From Tolypeutes matacus (lineage: Eukaryota; Chordata; Mammalia; Cingulata; Chlamyphoridae): 64,000 bases of DNA. The notes beneath the pieces were generated by a model. That model searched no databases and was not told the DNA's origin. It saw only the letters and a list, made by a program, of their open reading frames with translations. Numbering within the stretch: the first letter of the stretch is position 1; each line of letters opens with the position of its first letter. This document shows positions 57,246-64,000 of the stretch, piece after piece. The translations under genes were made by a program, and so were the position numbers. The stretch covers positions 3,031,071 to 3,095,070 of the forward strand of contig JAKSZT010054565.1 of assembly GCA_026826555.1 (NCBI GenBank), read 5' to 3'.

Positions 57246-58633
57246 GAATACTAGCAATGCCACTTATAACCTTTAAATTAAGGCGTTAGATTTACAGTTT
57301 AAAATTAAGTTATTGTGATCTCTTTCAGAATAACTACTAGCTATACAGTTACTAGCATTTCATTTTAGCTGTATGTCCACCAGGATATTTCAGCCTTTAT
57401 TCAAAAATACCTGAATTAATAAAAACCATTACATTGCTTAGTTCTAGGGAAACTACATACAAGTACTCCATTTTAAAGAGATAAAAGTGAGTAAAATTTC
57501 TCTTAAGAAAAATCTACTAACTGTTCTTGAAGGAAAAGAATTATTATTCTTTGTTACCATGATGATTTGTGCATGTGTATAATTATATATATAAAACAGA
57601 TATAGATTCATTCTGTACCTATAAGGTAATGCGACTGGTTTTAAAAATAAACATACCAGAAATCATTCATATAAATTAAATATGTATTCAACCTAATCTC
57701 CTCTGGAAACTCAATCTAGTAATGGAGCCAAAGCTCAAAATATTTTGGAGTGCTCTCTTTTACTATCTGCCTTTAGATCTTGAAGCACATCTTTTGAATA
57801 TTCTCATAGATGAGAAACCTTCATTCACCCTTTGATAAAACTTATCTTACCTTTGCAAGCAACTAAGTCATTAAAGCATGGCTAATAAATAAGGTAAAAG
57901 ATTTTGACATTTTGAATCAAAAACAACCCTGGCAATGTTCAAGTGTCCGTGTGTAAGTAATATGCTAGCTCTGAAAACATGCCTAGAGGGGTTCTGGAAA
58001 CGATAGGGGGATGGAGGGAGGGAGGGAACAAGGAAACTGGTGTTTATAAAGAGGCACAGACCCTTCTGAGAATCTGATGAAAATTAGGCCATGGATACTG
58101 TGAGGTTCATATATTAAGCCAGATTAAGACCTCATGATGTAGAGAAGCGATTTTGATAACTTCCCCCCGCCCTTTTTTACTGTAACTCACAGTAAAAATT
58201 ACATTTAATACTGTGACCCAGTTTGCACATACATACATCTAATTAAAACAAAGTCTTCAAAAAACAATTCTCAACCCTACTATATATGATATACTCTGAT
58301 ATTATTTCTTCTCTTTGATTCCATTAAGAAAAAATTGGATCATTCTTAAAAATGAGAAACCTACAGCACCAGTTTCACAATCCAGCTTGAAAAATACTAG
58401 TTTAGAGTAACTGCTGTATAAATGGAGTAAGTTAATGAAAAAGAGAAGTTTCACTTGATTATTAAAATTCTGATATTATTTTAAAATAATAAACACAAAA
58501 GTCTTTATAGCTAAAACTTTTAAGCAGTTCGATTCTTTATGAGAAAGCTGCCTTGTATTGGTCATTTATCTACATGGCTAACTATCAGAGGCATTGATAG
58601 GTAAATCATACAATGATCATAAAAACCCCATAC
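57246..58633. other. Intron, nothing recognised
   Basis: 1.4 kb upstream in transcription direction of nothing coding but directly next to the exon at 58634. It has AT-rich stretches and a short GGGA/GAGG run near 58010-58028. No repeat family is named. Confidence 0.55.
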
Positions 58634-58767
58634 CTTAATATTAGAAAACCATAAATCATTTTCATGTAAAGTGGCAAGGTAGATAGATGTAAGAAGTCCA
58701 ATGCAAAGGGCAATGGTTCCACCAACTGTACATGACAGAATCTTCCATAATCTTCTATTGGTGTAAC
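58634..58767 (-). CDS. DPY19L3: DPY19L3 coding exon, residues about 35-79: first membrane helix
   Basis: 134 bp: two bases of a split Gly codon, then 44 codons, ending in phase 0. The acceptor reads ttctaaaag|GT and the donor AAG|gtatgg. It encodes a basic cytosolic stretch (TNRRLWKI) followed by the first transmembrane helix (IALCIGLLTSIYLATL) and the start of the first ER-lumenal loop (HENDLWFSNIK). The LHEN motif is shared across the DPY19 family. It begins in phase 1, so an upstream exon must supply the start codon. In human that exon encodes about 35 residues; nothing like it is seen between this exon and the right edge, so it should lie beyond 64000. The downstream intron is 24.9 kb. 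Confidence 0.95.
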
Positions 58768-59139
58768 CTTTTAGAAAAAGGAAACAGATGAAGAAGCAAG
58801 TCAATAAGAAGTTAGAATTTAATAGTTCTACCTCATTTAATTAAGCGTGCTAAGTTCCAGCTGGTGAAGTTTTCTCTATCCCTGGCAGACAGAGACTGTC
58901 CACAGATCATTTTTCAAAGTTTTATTACAGTTTTTATCCCACTGTATGTAACTGTTCATTTGTCCATTTTGCCAACTAGGCCATGAGCTTATTAAAAATA
59001 AGTACATTATATTATTCATCTTTAAAACCTAGGGCACGTGTACAGCAGAGTTTAACAACTATAGTTTAATTATGAAGTTTGTTAAATGGAAGGATAATGG
59101 GTTACACATCTAGGACGTAAAAACTCTTTTAGAAGGAAT
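58768..59139. repeat. Intron with possible L2 fragment (about 58935-59035)
   Basis: 'gtaactgttcatttgtccat', 'aactaggccatgagcttatt' and 'acctagggcacg' vaguely resemble an L2 3' end. Weak. The start-codon exon of DPY19L3 is not here. Confidence 0.4.
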
Positions 59140-59573
59140 GAAGGCCTGATACATGTGACAACATGGTTGAACCTTCCAAACATCATGTTGAATGAAATAA
59201 GCCAGATTCAAAAGTACAAATATTGTATGATCTCACTAATTTGAAACTATTAGAATAAGCAAACTAACAGTTAAAATTTAGAATATGGGTTACCAGGGGA
59301 TGTGGTGGGGATAGGGAATCAGAAGTTAAGGGTTTAAATGTACAGGATTCCTATTTGGAAAGATAGAAATATTTTGGTAATGGATGGTGGTGGTGGTAGC
59401 ACAACATTGTAAATGCAATTAACAGCACTGAAATATATATATGAATATAATTAAGAGGGGAAATGTTAGATTACATATATGGCAATAGAATAAAAATTTG
59501 TTAAAAAATTCATGGAACTACACTACACAAAGAGTGAACCCCAAGTTTTTAATTAGTAGTACAATTATAAATA
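59140..59573 (+). mobile_element. L1 ORF2 end and 3' UTR (plus), 5'-truncated
   Basis: Starts in the ORF2 C-terminal end ('catgttgaatgaaataagcc', 'caaaagtacaaatattgtat'), then a 3' UTR with 'gttaccaggggatgtggtgg', 'ggtaatggatggtggtggtg' and 'atggaactacactacacaaa'. It is next to, but separate from, the L1 starting near 59574. Confidence 0.7.
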
Positions 59574-60797
59574 AAATTGAGAACAAAAAAACGAGAGAAT
59601 CAACAAAACCAAAAGATGGTTCTTTGAAAAGATTAACAAAATAGACAAACCCTTAACTAGATTGACAAAGAAAAAAAGAAGATGCAAATAAATAAAATCA
59701 GAAATGAGAGGGGGTACATTACTACTGATCTTATAGAAATATGAAAGATCATAAGATGATACTATGAACAACTGTATGCCAGCAAATTAGACAACTTAGA
59801 TGAAATGGACATCTTCGTAGAAACACGCAAACTACCTACAGAGACACAAGAAGAAATAAAGCAATTTAATCAGGAAAGAGATTTAATCAGTCATCAAAAA
59901 CCTTCCAACAAAGAAAAGCCCAGGTTTTTCACAGGTGAATTCTACCAATCATTTCAAGAAGAATAACAATCCTGCTTAAAATGTCCCAAAAATTGAAGAG
60001 GAGGGAACACTACCTAGATCATTCTATGAAGCCATCATCACCCTATTACCAAAGCCAGATACAAGAAAATTACAGACCAATCTCTCTAATAAATACAGAT
60101 GCAAAAATCCTTAAAACAGAACACGACAAAACAAAAAAGCAAAACTTGCAAATCGAATCCAACAGCACATTAAAAGAATTATACACCATGATCAAGTGGG
60201 TGTTATCCCATGTATGCAAAGGTGGTTCAAGGCAAGAAAATCAATTAATGTAACACATTAACAAATCAAAGAAGAAAAATCACATGATCATCTCTACTGA
60301 TGCAGAAAAGGCATTTGACAAAATCCAGCATTCTTTCTTGATAAAACTACTTTGAAAGACAGGAATAGAAGGAAACTTCCTCAAAATAATACAAGGCATA
60401 TATAAAAAATTCTCAGCCAATATTGTATTCATTGGTGAAAGACTGAAAGTTTTCCCTCTAAGATTGGGGACAAGACAAGGACGCCCACTGTCACCACTGC
60501 TATTCAACACTGTACTAGAAGTTCTAGCTAGAGCAATTAGGCAAGAAAAAGAAATATAAGGAATCCAAATTGCAAAGGAAGAAGTAAAACTTTCACTATT
60601 TGCAGATTACATGATCCTATATTTAGAAAGCCCTCCCCCAAATGACAATGAAACTACTAGAGCTAATAAATTAATTCAGCAAAGGGACAGGATACAAGAT
60701 CAACAAGCAAAAATCAGTAGTGTTTCTATACACTAGAAATTAACAATCTAAAGAGGAAAATCAGGAAACAAATTCCATTTACAATAACAACTTAAAG

Positions 60798-60992
60798 CAG
60801 GGGTTCTTAACCTTTTTTATTCCATGGACCCCTCTGCCAGTCAGGCGAAAACCATGGACCCCTTACTAAGTCCACACTATACTGTGTATTATTTAATTAA
60901 TATATCACACCCGCACCAACACATCCCCACAAGAATAATGTGTTTTTTTTTTTATTTTAAATTCAAGCTCATAGATCCCTTAAGAACCCCTG
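60798..60992. mobile_element. hAT-type non-autonomous DNA transposon in L1 I
   Basis: 195 bp with near-perfect inverted ends (CAGGGGTTCTTAACC at left; ...TTAAGAACCCCTG at right). The 8-bp flanks acttaaag (60790-60797) and gctgaagg (60993-61000) match at five of eight positions, consistent with a decayed 8-bp hAT duplication. L1 I reads straight on after removal ('aacttaaag' / 'gaatcaaatatctaggaat'). No transposase. Confidence 0.72.
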
Positions 60993-61064
60993 GCTGAAGG
61001 AATCAAATATCTAGGAATAAACGTACAGGATGTAAAAGATCTGTACTCAGAAAACTACAAAACA

Positions 61065-61262
61065 TTGCTAAAAGAAATTAAAGAAGACCTAAACAAATGG
61101 AATCCACGTTCATGGATTGGAAGACTAAATATCATTAAAATGTCAATTCTACTCAAATTGATTTACAGATTCAGTGCAATCCCAATCAAAATTCCAATAG
61201 CCTACTTTACAGAAATGGAAAAGTCAATTATCAAATTTATTTGGAAGGACAAGGGACCCTGA
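61065..61262 (+). pseudogene. L1 I ORF2 remnant after RT
   Basis: About 65 codons: [40 protein letters not shown] and [20 protein letters not shown]. They match the corresponding ORF2 stretch of L1 C and H. It is a fragment of a dead ORF2. Confidence 0.85.
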
Positions 61263-61292
61263 ATAAAAATATCTTTTAAAAGAAGAACAAAG

Positions 61293-63234
61293 AAGTTTTA
61301 GGTCACAGCAAAGTCACACATGGAGAGCCAGAGACTCCCAGATACCAAACCACCCCCCCTTCCCCACCCCATATTAACCCCCACCCCTTTTTTTGGATGT
61401 TAGCATTGTTATAAGTGTTATACAGAAAGCAAAATATAGCAACTAAACATTGTCTATGATTTACAGTATAGTTTACAATTTAGATGATAGTTTAATAATT
61501 TTGATGATATTTACCATGTCCTGTGTCCATTACTGTAAGGTAATGAAAAACCTTACCCATGACCACCAAACACCCCATTAGATCTTGACTGTTCCCTTCC
61601 CCCCAGCCCCCCAGGGCCCATGATACCACCCTATCCCGACCCATGGAATGTCAAGATTCAGTTACATGCCCTGGGAATTTGAACCTACCCTTCCTAATCC
61701 ACCCACCCGCCAGTGCTGCACCACCAAACCCAGGAACACCACCACCCATCTGCCCCATCCCCCAACATGTAACCACACTCTATCCCTTTACCATAGATTA
61801 TGTCCATATGGGTGATGGCTCAAAGCCTGCTCTTCTCTTACTCTCCTTTGTTAACCTATATTTCAGACAATGGTTCTCAGAGACTGCTCACTTTCCTCAG
61901 TTCAGATCAGTGAGGTCATATACTGTTCATCCTTCAGTGCCTGGGTTGCTTCACTCAACATAAGGTCTTCAAGATTCATCCACGTTATTCCATGTGTTAG
62001 CACTTTGTTCCTTCTTACAGCTGAGTAATATTCCATTGTATGTATGTACCACATTTTGCTTATCCATTCGTCTATAGATGGGCACCGGGGCTGATTCCAA
62101 GTGGGGATAGACCCAGAGACTGATGCCTTATCAGTGGGCTCTACTTTGGAATCTGTGCTCCTGAGACAGAACTGGACTCAAATAAGTCCTCCCTGCACAG
62201 GGTTCATCAGTCCCTTCTATTCAAACCTATATGTGATGCAGAAGTTTTTAGGTATACTTCCAGAGACTGGAGCCTCTGGCCTACCTATGCGCCAGGTGTG
62301 CGTGGAATCTCGGTGGAGCTGCAACTCCTACCCTAAAGCTCAATGGACTCATCCAAGTCACCTGGCGAGGAGACAACCATGGGCAACGGCCATCCCAGGG
62401 AATGGAGAGGGCCTGCATCTGCAGGCAGGATCATCCCACCCACCATATCTCACTTGGAGGTGGAGTGGACATCACCATCCCAGTCCCCTAAGGATTGGGG
62501 GGAGAACTATGGGCTAGAGTGGACTTGATGGTATTCTGTTGTACACATATGGTGATTCTAGCAATGGAAGAAATTATAACAATGAGGTGGAGCCAGTGGC
62601 CACTTGACACTTTTGGGGCAGGGAGGGGACGAGTAGTTGAAATACAGGGGCTTCTTTGGGATTTGGAGGTTGTCCTGAGTACCGTTGTGGCAACGGATGT
62701 AGCCCATTTTAAATCAGCACACACCACTCAGAACTGTGTGGGAGAGAGTGTGATCTACGATGTGAACTGTGGTCTAGGGTTGGTGGCAAGGCCCCAGGAT
62801 GTGTAAGTCCATTGAGGGTGGTGGGCCACACTTGTGGGAGATGTTTGTGTGGGACGTGGTGGGAGGTGTGGGGTGTGGGCAACATGGGAATCCCAGGGGG
62901 TTCTGTGTAGTATTTTCGGTAATCTAAGCACCTCTTAAAATATATTTATATATATATAAATAAAAAATAAAAAAAAAAGAAGTGGAAACAGAGAGATGGA
63001 GAGGTGAGGAATTTTCTTGTTTATTGTTTGTCATTTTTTGTTTACTATTATTGTTGAAATAATGAAAATACTCTAATAATGACTGAAATGATGAATGCAC
63101 AACTATGAAATTATACTAAATACTATTATTGTACACATTGAATGAATTGTATGCTTTGTTAATATGTACCAATAAAATAGATTTGTTTAAAAAAATAAAT
63201 AAAGCTATAATTTCCCTCTCAAAAAAAAAAAAAA
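61293..63234 (+). mobile_element. Inverted/direct L1 insertion 'J' with extra 3' module
   Basis: About 1.94 kb in L1 I, flanked by aagaacaaag (61283-61292 and 63235-63244, partly merged with poly(A)). The first part, 61293 to about 62097, is L1 ORF2-end/3' UTR in minus orientation ('gctgagtaatattccattgt', 'cacattttgcttatccattc'). From about 62098 it is plus-strand L1 3' UTR ('gagaactatgggctagagtg', 'gattctagcaatggaagaaa', 'gatctacgatgtgaactgtg'). An A-rich run (62951-62981) is followed by about 245 bp and the final poly(A) 63221-63236. This fits twin priming. Confidence 0.7.
62975..63220 (+). other. 3' module shared with the insertion at 41591
   Basis: Follows the A-rich end of the L1 3' UTR in element J and ends with AATAAA near 63170, an A/T-rich run and a short unique piece ('gctataatttccctctc') before poly(A). 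Similarity to 41634-41869 runs throughout: 'taataatgactgaaatgatg'/'taataatgattaaagtggtc' and 'gaattgtatgctttgttaat'/'ggactgtatgctttattaat'. Confidence 0.72.
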
Positions 63235-64000
63235 AAGAACAAAGTCAGTAGAGTCACATCTCCTGACTTTAAAGTATATTATTTAGCTACAGTGGTCAAA
63301 ACAGCATAGTATTGGCATAAAGATAGAAATATTGCTCAATGGAATCAAGTTGAGATATCAGAAATAGACCTTCAATGGTCAATTGATTTTTGACAAGGCA
63401 ACCAATCCCACTCAACTGGGACAGAACAGTCTCCTCAACAAATGTTGCTGGGAGAACTGGATAGCCATAATTAAAAGAATGAAAGAAGACCCCTATCTCA
63501 CACCCTACACAAAAAGTAACTCAAAATGGATCAAAGAGCTACATATAAAAGGCAGGATCATGAAAGTCCTAGAAGAAAATGTAGGAAAGCATCATCAAGA
63601 TCTTGTGAGGAGGCACTTTCTTAGACCTTACAACCAAAGATTGAGCAGTGAAAGAAAAAAAGATAAATGGGACCTTCTCAAAATTAAATGCTTTTGTGCT
63701 TCAAAGGACTTTGCCAAGAAGGTGAAAAGGCAGCTTACTAAATGGGAGAAAATATTTGGAAACCACATATCCAATAAGGGTTTAAGATCCCTGATATATA
63801 AGAGGATCCTACAACTCAAAGATAAAAAGACAAATGACCCCATTAAAGAATGTGCAAAATACATGAATAGACGTTTTTCCAAAGACATAATACAAATGGC
63901 AAAAAGAGCACATAACTAGCTAGTAGGGAAATGCACACCAGAACTACGAGATATCATTTCACACATATTAGAATGGCCACTATTAAATAAACAGAAAACT
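63235..64000 (+). mobile_element. L1 'I' (plus), continued: ORF2 C-terminal region to the window edge
   Basis: Resumes the sequence interrupted at 61293 and continues ORF2 through 'gtcaatggaatcaag', 'ggagaactggatagccataa' and 'aagggtttaagatccctgat'. An open piece of 178 codons at 63383-63919 carries NSLLNKCCWENWIAIIKRMK and [20 protein letters not shown], homologous to L1 C 16062-16505. It runs off the right edge. Confidence 0.85.

Larger units (their letters stand above)
59574..61292 (+). mobile_element. L1 'I' (plus), first part: ORF2 reverse transcriptase region
   Basis: Old L1 ORF2 from just before the RT domain ('aaaagatggttctttgaaaa', 'gatgcagaaaaggcatttga', 'ggaagactaaatatcattaa'). 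It is cut at 60798-60992 by a hAT element and at about 61293 by a later retroposon; it resumes at about 63235. Frames are broken (for example a stop after 'aaactactttga' near 60355, and FADY from 'tttgcagattac' in place of the RT FADD). Confidence 0.8.
1..64000 (-). other. DPY19L3: DPY19L3 gene body, internal part (10 exons and their introns)
   Basis: The whole window lies inside or just upstream of one minus-strand gene. The ten exons read in order from right to left with matching phases (0, 1 or 2 at each junction) and give one uninterrupted protein segment very close to human DPY19L3 as remembered. DPY19 proteins are polytopic ER membrane enzymes that C-mannosylate tryptophan; human DPY19L3 has been reported to act on R-spondin 1 and on WxxC tryptophans of thrombospondin type-1 repeats. 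The other paralogues are much less similar: DPY19L1/L2 share only scattered motifs such as the LHEN region, and DPY19L4 differs at many positions. Introns run from 151 bp to 24.9 kb, and the two largest are large because of L1 nests. Start codon, first coding exon, promoter and C-terminal exons are outside the window. Confidence 0.93.

Noticed and set aside
61643..61963. 106-codon plus-strand Pro-rich frame
   Set aside because: Antisense to the L1 3' UTR in the inverted half of insertion J; Pro-rich only because the strand is C-rich.
62101..62517. 138-codon plus-strand frame in GC-richer sequence, considered as a possible gene
   Set aside because: Lies wholly in the L1 3' UTR-like part of insertion J; no known domain, no splice or codon evidence.
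58768..64000. Start-codon exon of DPY19L3 expected upstream
   Set aside because: No minus-strand sequence resembling the human N-terminus (MMSIRQRREIR-like) with a phase-1 donor was found; the stretch is almost all L1. It must lie to the right of the window.
1..64000. Gene being DPY19L1, DPY19L2 or DPY19L4 instead of DPY19L3
   Set aside because: Exon-by-exon residues ([54 protein letters not shown]) agree with DPY19L3 as remembered; the others differ at many of these positions. The Asn118 position also fits DPY19L3.

Overview
The window is mammalian nuclear DNA, almost certainly from an armadillo (Dasypus) or a close xenarthran relative. The main sign is many copies of a tRNA-derived SINE of the armadillo DAS type: a tRNA-like head with recognisable A and B boxes, 'cctcctaaag' or 'cctcctggtgaagg' after the head, and an A-rich (AAAT)n tail. 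There are also two fairly young L1 copies with a xenarthran-style 3' end, several xenarthran-type solo LTRs, and ancient mammal-wide repeats (MIR, L2, MER20). Family names come from memory of the families; no search was run.

The only host gene seen is DPY19L3, on the minus strand. Ten consecutive internal coding exons can be placed with intact AG/GT splice sites and agreeing phases: 58634-58767, 33651-33741, 28474-28595, 27727-27872, 25747-25870, 25074-25208, 4196-4327, 2906-3007, 846-919 and 536-694. Together they hold 1219 nt, or 405 whole codons plus split ends, matching about residues 35-441 of the roughly 716-residue human protein. The start-codon exon lies beyond the right edge and the C-terminal exons beyond the left edge. 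The product is a multi-pass ER membrane C-mannosyltransferase of the GT-C fold, which attaches mannose to tryptophans of thrombospondin type-1 repeats and R-spondins.

The rest is intron, dominated by transposable elements. Intron 4328-25073 (20.7 kb) holds a nest: an old minus-strand L1 (A: 6049-7727 and 20117-23490) split by a plus-strand L1 (B: 7728-20116), itself split by a younger, nearly full-length plus-strand L1 (C: 11080-17287); solo LTRs sit in A and B. Intron 28596-33650 holds a solo LTR, a MER20 and ancient L1 fragments. Intron 33742-58633 (24.9 kb) holds old minus-strand L1/HAL1-like sequence broken by a Tigger-like transposon, SINEs, LTRs and a small composite retroposon. It also holds a second young L1 (H: 49047-53807, minus) and a 100-base assembly gap (54115-54214). 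From 59.1 kb to the right edge lies old plus-strand L1, carrying a hAT element and a 1.9-kb inverted/direct L1 insertion with an extra 3' module.

The best second-look items are marks of retrotransposition mechanism: a 115-bp 3' transduction on L1 C, an A-tail-only insertion with a 15-bp target duplication inside C, a shared 3' module on two separate insertions, and the inverted young L1 pair C/H flanking five DPY19L3 exons. No previously unknown protein system was found. Every long reading frame outside DPY19L3 is L1 ORF1/ORF2 remnant or an antisense shadow of a repeat.
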